In this document: positions 1-12,826 of the stretch, piece by piece
How positions within the stretch are numbered: position 1 is the first letter of the stretch
How the letters are laid out: every line of letters begins with the position of its first letter
Assembly (NCBI RefSeq): GCF_000006565.2
Contig: NC_031474.1
Coordinates: forward strand, 1,550,001-1,614,000
Direction: 5' to 3'
DNA from: Toxoplasma gondii ME49
Taxonomy: Eukaryota; Apicomplexa; Conoidasida; Eucoccidiorida; Sarcocystidae
DNA: 64,000 nt
Notes under the pieces: model-generated
The model's database searches: none
Told to the model about the DNA's origin: nothing
Seen by the model: only the letters and a program-made list of their open reading frames with translations
Program-made: the position numbers and the translations under genes

Positions 1-1
1 A

Positions 2-1455
2 AACTTTTCCAGCAAAGCCGCAATCAAGTTTCCCCAGTTCTCCGTCACGTCGGAGTCGACGCCAGGGGGCGACAAACCGTGCAGAAAAAGAAAGACGTAC
101 AACGTCCGACGGAGGGGTCTCTTGCCCTCACAGAAGGAGCTCAGGCGTCGCGAATTCCACCACAAGGATCCCACCGCTGAGGCAGGCGCAGACGAAGGAG
201 ACGCGGAGGAGAGAGGCGAGCACGAAGGAGACGAAGACATGCACGCAGACGAGCCCCCGCCAGTGACGGGACAACTCGGAGACGTCGACATATTGCTGAC
301 GTCCTCAAGAGAAACCGAAGAACGTGATTTAACTGAGGTGCAGCTGAAGGTGGAAGCCGACAAACAAGACAAACACACTGGCGAGGAAGCAAAGCAAGGA
401 GAGACAGGCGTGCTGGAAAGCGCAGCCGAACTGCATCCACAGGAAGCCCTGCCTCTCTGCTGGGGTGAAGAGGTCCCCCGCGCTTCTCTCACTTCCTTTC
501 CGTGTCTGGATCTGAATTTCTCGTCTGCCAGTTCCGTTTCCAAAACGCTCTGTTTGCTCAGGATGACACCCGGGTCTCCTCCTTGTCCCCCACGACCCTC
601 ACCACCCTCTCTGTTCCCGCCTGTCATGCTCGTTTCTTCTAGGCCCGTCGAGCGCACACCCCAACCTCGTTCCTCATTGTTCTGTGCTTCTCCTTCGCCG
701 GCTCTTGCACGCGCGCAGTCTCTCTCCTGCTGTTCGCCGCCTTCCCTTCTCTCGAGTCTTTCACGGGGCACTGCCTCACCTTCCCGGGGGCAGCGATCCT
801 CGGACTTCTCTTTCTCCTGTTCTCCGACGACTATGCAGCCCTCTGCTCTGGTCGACTGGTGGTTCTTCTTCCTCTGAGGTCGCGATTGGCCACGGCTGCT
901 CGTCCATTTGCCTCGAAGTTCAGTCCCCATGACCCCTCCGAGGCGCGCTTCGCCTTCGCGATGACCCTCACGCAGGGAGAGAAGAAAGAGTGCCCTCGAC
1001 TCCGCAACCCACTGCCCCATCGACGTTGAAGACAGGCGATGCGTCCTGCTGTCGTACCAGGTCACCCACCCTTTCTTTCTCCGCAGGCTCGTCCCAAACA
1101 CCGCCTTTGTCACGTGCAATGGAATCACGATGTCGTCCGCCTGGCCCTGACCTGCGTAGAAATTCTGTGAGAAGGTCCTGTACGCCACTCCTCTGCGCAC
1201 TGTTGGCGACGCCTGAGTCTTCAAGCGCTCTGCCTGAGCCGAGGGCGCGCTTGCGGCCGCAGACGACGTAAAGAAGGAACAGGCTGACGAGGAAGACAAG
1301 GGAGAAGACGGCGAAGACTCTGCAGAAGGCGACTCGACGGTGGGAGACACAGCGTCGGCTGGTTCTGCGAGGTACGAAGAACCAGGGCAAGAAGGGAGAA
1401 AGGAGACTAAAGGAGTGGAAAGAGAGACTGAAGGGGTACCTTGGGAAGGGCCATA
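2..1455 (+). CDS. Partial 3' end of an acidic, unrecognised protein (two putative exons)
   Basis: I do not recognise this protein. A + strand frame is open from the left edge. Up to about position 464 it is rich in Glu, Asp, Lys and Gln (HKDPTAEAGADEGDAEE), and after that the frame becomes pyrimidine-rich and intron-like. A possible donor at 465 (GTGAAG) leaves one base of a codon. An acceptor ending at 1262 (CCGCAG) opens a second acidic stretch (KKEQADEEDKGEDGEDSAE) in matching phase, ending at TAG 1453-1455. The two pieces share composition, which supports joining them, but the acceptor lacks a good pyrimidine tract. No domain or membrane segment is visible. The N-terminus lies outside the window. 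Weak overlapping ORFs on the minus strand (968-1513) are a competing explanation for part of this region. Confidence 0.3.
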
Positions 1456-1793
1456 GGTGGAATAACTTGAAGAACATGACGACGAAGAAAAGGGAGACGC
1501 AGAATAGGAACATGGAGAGGAGATCGGGGAATTCGCTACCGAAGGAGCGTGTTGTGGACGCGAGTTAACCCGATCGAAACGCAGCCTTCGATTGTCAACT
1601 TCGTTGCAGGAAGACAGTGCCTTCCCCTCTTTCTCCCTTGGTCTTCGCGACTTAGGAAAGAGAAGACCAGTAGCCGTCTTCATCTTATTTCACTTCAAAG
1701 AGGTAGGCAATCTGTTGTGTGGCTTTGTCCGCTTCCGTCCTTTTTTTCTCTTGAAGGAGTCAGGTGCAGTTTCGTGGGGCTCTTTGCATCGCC

Positions 1794-1997
1794 ATGGAGA
1801 GCTGGAGACGTCTTGATACTTTTCTTGTAACTCTGTTCACGGAAATCAGAAGAATGCTTACATGGTTTATAACGCCCCTTGCATCTTGGGCACTCTCGCC
1901 AGAGGAGGAAGCGGATGACGAACGAGATTTACGCGCATGCTTTCAAGCATTAGACGTCTTTACACGTTCCTTGGTTTGGAACAAGCATTTTATCTAG
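1794..1997 (+). CDS. Small ORF (67 aa) with a hydrophobic N-terminal half
   Basis: A short ORF starts in a favourable context (GCCATGG) and ends at TAG. The first half is amphipathic to hydrophobic (DTFLVTLFTEI, then LTWFITPLASWAL), and the second half is acidic (SPEEEADDERD) and then mixed. I recognise no family. It could be a genuine small membrane-associated protein, the first exon of a spliced gene running toward a good donor at 2386 (AGACAG|GTACGT), or chance. No splice site inside it is convincing. Confidence 0.22.
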   Translation: MESWRRLDTFLVTLFTEIRRMLTWFITPLASWALSPEEEADDERDLRACFQALDVFTRSLVWNKHFI

Positions 1998-4993
1998 ATG
2001 CGTCTTGAGATTACTCAGCTTCACATGAACACCATCCAGACGAACATCCGTGAGGGTTCTGCGTCATTTTTTCACTTCTCGTTTCTCATTTAAACAAGAA
2101 AGTCCTGTTTCGCCGCTCCCTGTCTTTCCACTTTCCTAGACTCGGGTGGGCTTTTCTTTCCATCTCGTTTCGTTCCACATCCCCTGCTCTTCAGTTGGTT
2201 CTCAAACTCTTTTCTGCTGCATGCCTTCCCCTATCTCTGCGACTTGTGTCACTTCAGACGACCCTTTTCCCGCGTTCCTCTTCGCCGTTCTTCTCATCGA
2301 GTCGCCTTCCCTTTCTCTTGAATCCATCGAGTCCTGTTATCACGCATATCGACAGAATTCAGTAGACGGAACCTGCGCTAGACAGGTACGTTCATTTGTG
2401 TCTCTCGTGTCTACCCGTCCTTTCTGCATTCTCCGGCTGAGAAACTTCCACATTTCCGCGCTCTCCTCTTGCTCTCTTATGTCTTCGTACGTGTCTCTTT
2501 TCCTTTTCTGCACGGTGTTTCGCTCTCGCGTCCCCGGTTTCTCTGTCCTCGCCTTCTGCGCCCCTGAAGCCTACAAAGTGCCCGATGCGCAGTCACGTTG
2601 TTGGGATGTCGCACATGCGTAACTCCGACCCTGGTCGTTGCCTTAGAACGTTCAGTGGAGTTCCGTTGTCCGGTCTGTTCCTCGCCTTCCCGTCTCCTGC
2701 CTCCCGTTTTCGAAGTCTCCTGTCGTCACCGCAACGTAAGGCCCTTTCCGACGCACTGTGCTTTCTAGCCACCGTCTGAAGAGCGCTATGGAGGTCGCGC
2801 CTCTCACTTGGAGCCGCGGTGAACGAGAAGCGGAGAGCCAGGATAAATGGCGGAAGAATGGCGGGGAAATCCGTTAATAAATGACTGAAAAAAGGGACCT
2901 GCGACGGGAGGCGGCCGTTGGACAAGCCGGCACGAATGCAAGCACAAGAGCACTTGGACACAGTGAACGACGTCCCTCAAAATCTAAGCAGGAGTCGAAC
3001 TGGTAGGGTCTACAATCTCAGAAAATGTCTGCAAAAAGCCAGTCTCAGAGCGGCCTTTTCCAGGACGATGGGACCGGCACCTGAGCGACTTCCGTCCAGA
3101 GTTGAGTCAAAGGTCACAGCGGGCAGCATGTCTCAACTGAAAGGAAGAAAGGAAGTGCCGCCCCCTTTGAAAGCCCTTAGATGAGACGAATGAGACCGGA
3201 AATGGAACCGCGCTTCCAATCCGTTTCTAAGTAGAGAGAACAGATCTGTCTTCACCGATGTTCTGCCACCTTGAACGCAAGTCCACCGCGCACGCGAGCA
3301 AGCTGTCCTCGCGGTGGGTTTGACCGACAAGTCTGCCCGCGTAATGTAGGTTTTCTTTGTGTTTGCTCTCAACGTCGCTCGCACAGAGTCTCTCTTTCTC
3401 TCTCGATGCGTCGTTTGCAACTCGGATCTGTTTTCCCTTGTCTCCTCACCGCGCGTTGGCCGCTGTGTCTAGGCGGCGCCGACACTCCTCTCGATTGTCC
3501 ACGAGCTGCAGGCTGTGGGCGCGTATTTCTGGAGTGCCTTTTCGACGAAAAGGAAACCTGGAGGAGACACGCCGGAGAGAATGACCTTTACCCTTTCTCT
3601 TCTGACCAAAGACTTTATTTTTACCTTTCTCGTCTCCCCTAAGCCTCTCACACTAACATGTGTACGAGGACTCGCAGGCACACGCCTAGCGGACTGACTC
3701 GGCTTCCGCATCAACACACGCAGACAGAAAGAAGCAAAGAGCGAAGGTACTCCACAACACCGCGAGAAGAAGGACGAAGAGGGATTGGGAGGACAGGCGC
3801 TCGCACAATTGTGGTCATCTGGAAAGGAAGAGCATTCTTCGGAAACAGCTTTCTCCGTTGCATGGGGAAACAGCTGGCTACATGGCCCCTCGTGAGTCGA
3901 GGGCGCCGCCAATCCTCTGCTGGGGGAGGGGTTGGCCATTTCTGTCGTGAAGGATTGGCTCTGTTGTAGAGGCGCTCTTTGCATGCAGTGGAAAACCTCT
4001 TTCTCATTGGACAGTTAACTCCCCGATGGCGAAACGGAAGGGATATTTTCTCTTGTCATATGCGTGGGCAGGTTTCTCTCTTGGGGAATGCCCCGAAGGA
4101 AGAAACGACATGCGTGACCTCGATGCTCTTTGAGAGGGCGTAGAGGAGACCGTCGCGGTCCCGCTGTTTCTCTCCCCGGGGGTCAAGCCGGGGAGATCTT
4201 TTGTTCTCAAACAACAGACACTTTCGCCTTTCTTCTCGCGCGTTTTATCAAGGATTCCGGCCACCGTCCACAGTGTACGCTCAAAATCCGTCCGCCGGGG
4301 TCCCTCGTTTCCTCCGCCTCACATTTGAGGGGAAATGCATTGATTTGTCGCAGCACTCTCTGCTTACTCGGATCGTCTTTCGAGGCCTTTGTTTTTCTCA
4401 TCTTCCTCAAATCTGTGTCATTTCTGCGCTGTCCTGCCATCTTCCCCTGCCCGTCGTTGTCGCAGCCACCGCCCCCCAAGCTGTCCACACCTGGGGTTGT
4501 TCCGGGAGTTCGATGCAGGGAAAACTTCCTTGTCTTCTCTTCCTTCGTTGTTTCCGTTATTCGTCTCCACTTCTGCTGTGCTCTGGTCCTTCTTCCTTCG
4601 CTCCACGCATCGTCAGTGCAGTCTCGTCGATCGACAGGCTCGAGAAGCAGCGCAAAAACCCCGGGTGTGTGTCACGCTCCGCCACTTTGCCTGTGCTGTT
4701 CGTTTTCCCCATTTTTTTCTCCGTCTAGCGTCGAACGAGTCCTGCAGAAACATCTGGCGCTTGGCGCAGGAGCAAGGGGATGGCGGCTGTGCTGAGTGAG
4801 GCAAGGACTGGCTACTGACTTCTCTCTTCAGCAGCTATGTACACACGTAATACGAAAACTACCAGTCAGGCGGGGAAGGAAAAGGAAAGTAGAAAGTCCG
4901 CGGTGCAAGAGGGAGCGCTCCAAAGTCGAGCGCGGAGGGTGGAAGGCTGATTTTTTTTTTCCGAAATTTCTCGGTTTTTAAGTGCTCTCTAAA
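1998..4993. other. Presumed intergenic and 5' UTR region
   Basis: This stretch is CT-rich with short overlapping ORFs on both strands, none with convincing coding character. One good 5' splice site (AGACAG|GTACGT at 2385/2386) hints at an unrecognised spliced transcript or a UTR intron. The last kilobase probably contains the promoter and 5' UTR of the downstream gene. I see no RNA gene or repeat of note. Confidence 0.4.
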
Positions 4994-7900
4994 ATGCAAG
5001 CGACGCGACGTATCTCTGCCCTCTCTTCCTCTGAAGGCGGCTGCCTCGCGGGTCCGATCCCTCGCTGCATGAGGCGATTCCGGAGAAGTCGCCCCACCAG
5101 GCTCGGAAACAGGAGACAGGAGGCGAGAGAAGAGGCGAGAGACGCAGCAGAGCTCTTCTCTCTCGCGGTGGAAAGGCCGCCACACAGTGCCGCCGGGGAG
5201 TCGCCTTTCAGCGAAGCGCGAGAGAGCGAGCTCGGGGGAGATCGGAGACAGAGAGCAGCTCCCAAAGGGAGGAAAGTGACTAACTGTGGAGAGGAAGGAA
5301 GCAAGGCGAGAGAAGTCTGGGAAGAACGACTCGACGAGGGATGGAGGCCAGAGAAACGAGACAAAGAACAGGCGAGTGTTGGCGCCCGTCGGACGGAGAC
5401 GAAAGGTGAAGGCGGGTGCCGACCGCCCTGGAGTTCCGGTTTCCAGGGCAGAGCAAGCTCCAGGGTGTATTGCGGCGGCGACGAGCCGCGAGAGAGATGG
5501 AGCTGTTTGTTTAACGAAACAAGTGTTTTTTCTTTTCCATACTCTTCTGGAAGACGAGGGCGAACTTTCATTTTGAGTCGGCAGTTCTCCTCTTCGCCTT
5601 TTGGCATCGGTTCTCTCTCTTCCGCCTCGTCTTCTCGCGCTTCTCTGTCTCGGCCGTCTCGCTTTGCTGCCACTGACTCTTCCTGGCCGTGCGTTCCTCG
5701 TCTGGCGTACCGCGGACCTCGAGTCGCCTCATCTCTTTCTTCTTCGCCGCTTCTGCCTTCTGCTTCGGATACACGAGTGTGGGTGGGGGGTTGCAGTCCG
5801 CGTGACTATACGCAGATCGCTCTCCAGAGAGGAGAGGAGACGCCCTTAACTGAAAGTTCTCCAGAAGAAGATCAGACGCTGTTGGCTGACGCCCATGTTG
5901 CCCCTGTATTTCTCTCTTCTGCCTTCTACTCCGCTCCTCCGGGCTCTTCGGTCTCCTCGGAAGGCGAAAACCTTTTCGATGCCTTTAACGAAGGGAACGG
6001 GAGACCCAACGTTTTTTCCAGGAAAGGTCGTGACGACGACAGTTGTACTCGTCGAGATCCTCTAAGCCTCGTTTCTGTCTCGGATTCTGGTTCTGCAGTC
6101 TTACCTCCACCTCCACCCTCTTCTACTCTCTCTTCCTCTCCCTCTTCTTCGATTTGTTCTTCCCTGTCTGCCTCTTCCGCTGTCCGTTCGCCTTCGTGTG
6201 CTCTTTCTTCTCCGTTGTACGGGAGGCACGAGTTGAGCGGCGCGGCTCTGCTGAAGCATCTGGAAGGCATTCCGTGGATCGGTGGGTTGCTGCAGGAAGT
6301 GCATGAGTTGGAGGCGAACCGGGATCGTTTTCCTTCTGCTGAGAACGAAGAGAAGCTGCGCGTTTGGTGGCGCAGCCATGCGATTCGACTCTTCATTTCT
6401 GGGCTGAAAGCGGGGTGTGCAGGAGACCCTGCTCTCCAGCTTCGCACGCTTCGTCTCGCCCTCTCGTTCACTCCCCTCGCCGCCGCGGTGCCATATCCTC
6501 TGGACCTCCCGCCAGCCTTCCTAGCCAAAAGTCCCTCTTCAGACGCCGAGCGCAAGCCCTGCAGAGCGCGAGACCGGCAGGGAGCCGCGGAACCCACAGA
6601 GCTGGCCCGGTTCTCGTTTGACTCCCAAACACCGACAGAGGAAGCACCCCCGCAGGAGCCAGAGACAGGCGCGTTTGTGGTTACGCAGGCAGACGTGGAT
6701 GCCTTCGGCCCCGCCTTTGTTGTCTTTACTCAGCTGCCGTCGCTGCCGGTTGAGCAGCGACTGTGGTGCCTTGACCAGTTTGCGTTCTTCTTCGTTCACA
6801 ACTGTCTCTGCGCCACAGTCCGACAAGCAGATGAGGCGACGGCGAGGACCGGTGAAAAGAGAGAGAGACATGGCCGCGGCGAAGGCGAGAGGCGGAAGAA
6901 GCTGAAGAAAGAGGACATCTTCAACCAGGTGACGTCCACGTTTCGCGTCTCGTCGTCAGGACATCTCATTGTCTCCGACGCGCGACTCTGGGACTTCTTT
7001 GGTTATGCCGTGCGCCACCTTGGACAGGCCGGATACTTCGACGTAGCTGCGCATCTCACGTTTTCGCTTCTTTCCCTCGTGTACGACATTCGCGCCTTTC
7101 CAGCCCCGCGGCCCGCCACACCTGCACCGCCCCGCGCCACAAACATCCACGGAAACGCGCGCGCCACAGGAGACAGCCTGGACCAGCAAGTCGACTCAAA
7201 ACGCGTGCATCCGAGTGTGTTTGAGGGCGGCAGGGGTCCTGTGGGGTCGGACGCCGAGGCGAGTGAGCGCGCGAGACAAGCAGAAAACATAGAGAAGCGG
7301 AACAACCGGTGGAAGTTGCCGAAGAACGTCTGGCTGCAGATTCTGGCGGCGCGTCACGACTCTCCCCTCGCTGCTTCTCCCTCTGCCTCGTCTGGAGGCG
7401 TAAAGGGAACAGAGGCCGGAAACTGTCGGGCGCAGGAGATTCTGAGCGCCGCTTTCGAGCCGCAGGAAATCGCAGCAGCGGACATGGTCGACGAACTTTT
7501 TCTTCTTCTCAAGCGGGAAGTCGCTGAGGCGGCGCCGCTGCTCGCACGGGCTCTCCTGTTGGAGCCTGGGGGTTCGGACAGAGCCCCGGAGGGAACTGGA
7601 GACGCAGCGCAGAAAACGCAGCGAACTTTGGCCACCCAGTTCGCTTCCCAGTTCATGAGCGAAACGGAGCGAAATGCAAAGCACCGCGCATTTGCGCGAA
7701 TTCGCGACACGGCAGTGGTCAAACGAGCCACGGGGATGCACTGGGGGAACGTCGCCGAGGAAGTTCAAGGTGAGATGGACAGTCTTGCGGCGGTGGCTGA
7801 CCGGAGCTCGAACGCACTGGCCGCGGGAACGCGACGAACGCCGTGGCAGGTGATCACGAAGAAGAACGCTCTGGAGGAACAACGGAGGAGTGTTGGAGGC

Positions 7901-10595
7901 GGGTGGTACTACGAGAAGCCAGATGCAGGACCCGGAGTTAGGAGTCAGGACGGTGGATCGACAGAGGGGGAAAAAGAGGAGACAGCAGAGGCCATCACGC
8001 CGTCACTTCAGGGAGAGCAGGATACGTCAGTGACTTCGGTGGCTTGCGCCGAGTTGCAGCTCGAACGAGCAGAGTTGGAGCGGAGCGAATTCAGCGAACC
8101 GCCGTTTTCTCCGCCCTTTGGCTTCAGCAGTCTCCTCTGGTACCTGCGCCTGGAAAGCATCTTCTACCGGACGCAAGACATTGACCTCTCGTCCATCGTC
8201 TACCGCGTCCTCACGCACCTGGTGGACCACGAGGTTCCGCAGTTTCTCTTTCCACCTCCGGCCTCGCGTCCTTCTGCGGCTGTCGCCCCTGCGACCCCTC
8301 GAGTCGCGCCGCTGTCGTCTCTGTTCGCTGCGGCTCCTGCACATTCGTTCTCGCTATCTCGGCGAGGAGCTACGACGCTGGCGCATGCAGTCGGCGCCTT
8401 GAAGGCAACGCGCCGGTACGAACACGATTTGCTCCGCGCTCTCTGCGACGCCCTGCGGCCCAACTTGGGTCTCCTTTCCACGCCTCTCGCGTGCGAAACC
8501 ATGTACAATCTTGGCTGTCTTGGCTACAGCGACCCCGCGTTCGCTCACGCACTCGCGCGCCACTTGGCGAGCTCCGGGGTCCTCCGCCACGCCACAGTCG
8601 ACTCGATGATGCAGCTGCTGATCGGCTTCTCGAGACTCGAGTTCCGCGACGACACACTAACTGAAGCTTGCATCAAGGGTCTCCTCTTCACTGAAGGAGA
8701 TCGGAAAAAGAAAGCGATGCCCGATGGTGGACAGGCGAATGGGACAGGAGGTGTGGCGACGCTACCGCCTTCGGCGACGCCTGCCGCATCTTTGGAGGAA
8801 ACGCTCTACCAAGAGAGACAAGCTGGTGCTAACGCCCCTGGGGGATGCAGTAAGTGCTTCGGTGGATTCAGGCGGATTCAAATCGACTCAAGACGGCACT
8901 CGATCTTTCACCTCGTTGCCGAGCAGACGAAACATGCAAGGCATGGACAACTGTCTTGTTAGATTGCCGATGTCGGTTCCTTGTTTTGCGGCTTGCATTG
9001 TCCAGTGCGTCGTCCCCTTAAAGAAGACTACCGGAATACATTCATACATACGCGCTGCATCGGAACCTTAAAAAAACGCCTACAGGAATACATACATACA
9101 TACATACGTACATACATACATAAGTACATACATACGCGCTGCGTGCGAACCTTCGAGTTCTCAGGCAACGAAAGGGGAAACGAATTAGCCACAGAAGAAG
9201 GACTCGAGAGAGACACTGGACTGTAGAAGACGGGATGTTCCCTTAGAGCTTGCCTCGATACCAAGAAACCCTCTGTATGCGAACCTCACAAGTTCTTAGG
9301 TAGTGCTTGTGGGAGTGGAAAGGGAGTCTAGAGGGGGACTCAGTACACGTCTTGGAGCGTAGACGAGCCGGTTCGTGTATGTGTTTTCTTGTGCGTTTCT
9401 TGCAGACTTCGAGTCGCGGCATACGGCGGTGTCCTCAACAGAGCGGAACAACAAGATCATGCAGACTTCTGTCGACCTGTTGGCGCGGACACACCGGCCG
9501 CAGAGTCTGTTCTACCTTCTGCACAGCATCAGCAGGAACTTTGTTCGTTCGCTTCCACTTTTGGCATCGCTCCTGCCCGCGCTGCAGCGCTTCGCGACGG
9601 CCGTCCCGTCGAACGTCGCCGTTCTCGCCTTCCACGACTTGGTGAAGATGGGCATTTGGCCCGGACCTTTCCGGAAGGCAATTCTGTCTACGCTGGTACG
9701 GGACCTGGAGCGCCACTCGCTCATCCCGCTGGCGGCGTCGACGATTCTCACCTGGAGTTTGTGGGGCCATTTCGACGTTCCGCTTTTCCTCCTCATGGCT
9801 TACCACTTCCACAAAAAGGTGGAGGCAGGCGACGCGTTCCGGGGAGACGCGGGCGAGGAGCCGGACGACGCGAAAGAGAGAGGCAGAGACGCGCGAGAGA
9901 AGAAAAGCGGGAAGTGGGGGAGCGCACGAAGCGTGACGAGCATCAAGGTGTCGACCCAGTTCTGGTCGTCTGCGTACGGGCTGAATCTCCTCGCGCTTAC
10001 GCCTCGAGATTTCGTCCAACATGTCAACGCCGTCGATCGTCAAATTCACCTCGATCTCCTGGACAAGCACCGGAGGCAGTCTGCGCAACAAAATGCGTTT
10101 CTTCCCGACCCTCTTCCTTCGGCGGGTCGCTTTTGTCCGTCTGACTCTTCTACCGCGGCTTTGGCATCTGATCCTCGACTCACCGCCACTCCGAGTTTCT
10201 CTCCTTTCTCCGCTACGTCGAACCCGATGCGGCTCTTCCCGCGCTGCCGCCACTCTACTGACGCCCTGGTCCGTTTTTCACCTTGGCAGACTGGGTCTTT
10301 GGAGGGGCTGAAAGCCGCGAGACTTCTGGACATACCGGAGGAAAACTGGATTCCGAAGAGCTCGAGTTTCCATGCAGAAGTCGTGGCGTCCTGTCCGCCA
10401 TTCCTCCGAGACAGGGTCATCAACGAACAGCCTGCAGGACCGTACGAAATCGATGTAGCGCTTCCTGCCGACGCCGTGGACGCGTGGAAAAAAACGCAGA
10501 GGATCAACGAGCTCGACGACGCTGAGAAAGACGAGGAATGGAGGGAACCCCGACGTAAGAATAAGAAAGGCAGAAAGACGTCGCAGAAGACCTAA
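4994..10595 (+). CDS. RAP/FASTK-like helical-repeat protein, putatively mitochondrial (two exons)
   Basis: Exons are 4994-8849 and 9406-10595 (CA|GTAAGT donor, TTGCAG acceptor). One base plus two bases complete an Asn codon, and the total is exactly 1682 codons (1681 aa). The start is the ATG in AAAATG context; the N-terminus MQATRRISALSSS is basic, Ser-rich and free of acids, like a mitochondrial presequence. Residues to about 400 are low complexity. After that come alternating helical blocks (LRHLGQAGYFDVAAHL, LACETMYNLGCLGYSD, THRPQSLFYLLHSISRNF), the pattern of FASTK/heptatricopeptide-type organellar RNA proteins. Near 1607-1639, FHAEVV...NEQPAGPYEIDVALP resembles the start of a RAP domain, but the usual Glu-Val-Asp-Gly block does not follow and a charged tail ends the protein. 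A role in mitochondrial RNA or ribosome biology is inference from this likeness. Confidence 0.6.
9030..9157. repeat. (CATA)n microsatellite flanked by an imperfect direct repeat, intronic
   Basis: Inside the intron 8850-9405, a CATA tract (about 9088-9135, interrupted by CGTA and AAGTA units) sits in the second copy of a direct repeat. Both copies contain GGAATACAT, then TACATACGCGCTGC, then GAACCTT, at about 9032-9071 and 9083-9152. The second copy is longer because its CATA run has expanded. This looks like replication slippage on a local duplication; it is not coding. Confidence 0.7.
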
Positions 10596-12826
10596 GCGCT
10601 AACGTGCTTGGGAGGGAAGTCACAGTGGGCATGTGGCGTCGATTGTGAGGCACATGCGGCCGGTGAATAAACGCGCGTTTTCTGCTGGGATTCCTGTCTT
10701 GTATACGCTCTGAACTTCTGGTACACCGAGCGGCTTTGCTCTACAAGCCTACCGTGTGCTCGTTTCTTTGATTCCTGCTTCCGGTTGCTTGAGATAGGTC
10801 GTCGCATGGGAGGAAACAGGAGGTTACGCGGAGTGCCGCATTTGACGGACGATACATAGAAAATTGTTCAACTTGTTGTGCAGCCCATTTGTGACGTCCA
10901 GTTGAGAGTCCCCTCTTTTTCCAACCAGCACGAATGGCGTTCCTCGTGGGCTCCGCACCTGTGCGGCTTGAGACTGCCTCACGCACGCGCGTTTTCAACA
11001 TGCACAGTTTTTTGATGGCAGTTACACACAGGGCCCCTTCTTTCTGCAAAATCCGGTGTTTCGTGCCGAGTTGTATGAAACGCTCTCCTAAAACTAGCGC
11101 AGAATACTCAACTTTTTTCACCGGCATAAACCACGAAATGTCTCAGGCGGGATCTCAACCTATTCAATCAAGATGAAACAGTCACTGATCTCACCACCAC
11201 AAAGACGTCTATCATATGCTACACAGAGAAAGCGAGCAAAAGCGCTTGTCTTCACCTCCTGCCAGATTTTGGAGATGTGGCCCCAGATATACAAAGCAAA
11301 CCAATGCAGTTACTCGCAATCGAGAAGAACTTTCTGCTAAAGCACTGGATTAGATTTCCGCGCTCAGATGAGTAAACCTGAAAACGACGCAGTAAGTTGC
11401 CTGTTCCACCGGCTAAGGGATACAGATACGGCTTAACAACAAACTGAAAGAAACTGCCTTTTCAGACACAGGTGGGATGGCGGGGACCCATGTCTCGAGT
11501 TTATATAGTCCTACTTGTTGACGACAAACGGCTCTTTGGCAGGCGACAAGGATTTTGACATCCATGGCGCAGGATATCAACAGTGGAGCGTAACACTTCG
11601 TAGGACAACAACAGTAACAGATGTGCTGTGATCTGCTACCGAATTGCTGTCCAGATTAGTACTACACAGAAAATGGCATCCGCAGTTTCGTCCCGCTTTT
11701 CTGAACGATTTTCAGCCAGAGTGCCACGGAACTAATGGTTTCTGTCTGCTGAGTTCTCGTGAAAGAAGAGCTCCGGATGGGAAACAATGACTATTGCTGG
11801 GACACAGCTACTGCCAGAAGGATAACTATGGCGTCTTCGACGGTAGCTGTTCTGTATCTCTCAGCGAATCAGCAGAACGCTGGTGTGGCTCTTCCACAAG
11901 ACGAACAACTCCGCTTCCTCATAACAACCTCTGAAGGGCAAGGAGGACACGGTTCCGCTAATCCATAGTGTGTTCCAGTTAAAGGCTTCTACTTAGAGGA
12001 TCCAAGCTGGCTGCTCTATCCTCGAGCGCTGGACACATCTATGTTCCTCAAAGGCGGGCACAGCGTGACAGTGTCTCCTCGATAGTTCTAAGTTGGCAAC
12101 TGTGTGGCTTGTTTCTGATTGCACTCTCCATCTACCAATAGTCGCTTTGTTTGCTGACGGGGCTATATTTTGTAGGTTACGAGAATCCACCCGAGGAGAA
12201 CTGACCAGACCAGCAGGCAAGAATTCTGTGCCTAGAGTTGCTCTGCCGCTCGGTGGGACGCGGCGGGAATATCTTGGCAGTGGGCAGCGGAAAAAGTCGA
12301 GCAAGAGTGTTGTGCAAGACTTTTTAAAGACAGAGTGCATTGCAATTCGGAAGACAAAACGAACAGAAACGTGAGATGAGGCAACGAAACGTAAAGAGGA
12401 AAGGCAAGCCGTGCTTCAGCAGTCTTTTTCATCCGTGCTTTAAAAAAGTGCAAGCGCGCTGTACAAGGATATGGCGCCACTTGTCCTACAGTGAAATCTG
12501 TTCATTACTCCTAGAAGAATAGGCATTTCACCCACTTGACGCACGCACTGTCGCGAGTCGCACGGTCCCGACCAACCGTGACAAAGACAAATCCAACGAT
12601 ATAAACTGCGGCCTGAACACGGAACCCGAACGACCCTTCCACTTCTGCGAGTCCTGTCGGGGTAACTTTTCCACCTGCTTCCTTCGTGACACAGAAACGC
12701 ATCTACATGTCGGCTCGCTTCCCGAAGGAGTTGGGAGGCATGTGCTCCGTTCTTGACCTCAAGCTCGAATCAGGTGCAAAGCCACAAGAGGTCTCGGAGA
12801 CCAGGCCGTAGTCCGGAAAAGTGTAT
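10596..12826. other. Convergent intergenic region and 3' UTRs
   Basis: This lies between the tail of the RAP-like gene (+) and the tail of U1-70K (-), so it should hold both 3' UTRs. ORFs here are short and overlap on both strands (for example 10741-11127 minus and 10934-11176 plus), with no recognisable motif. I see no RAP-domain continuation, RNA gene or mobile element. Confidence 0.5.

Noticed and set aside
968..1513. Minus-strand ORF of 181 codons
   Set aside because: It starts in pyrimidine-rich sequence and overlaps plus-strand acidic exon material and a good plus-strand acceptor at 1086. No motif favours it, though it is not fully excluded.
2146..2779. Possible spliced small gene using the strong donor at 2386
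   Set aside because: No pair of splice sites gave a coherent protein, and the frames are CT-rich and Ser/Phe-biased.
2960..3060. tRNA-like B-box (GTTCGACTCC on the minus strand)
   Set aside because: The flanking bases do not form a T-arm stem or an acceptor stem.
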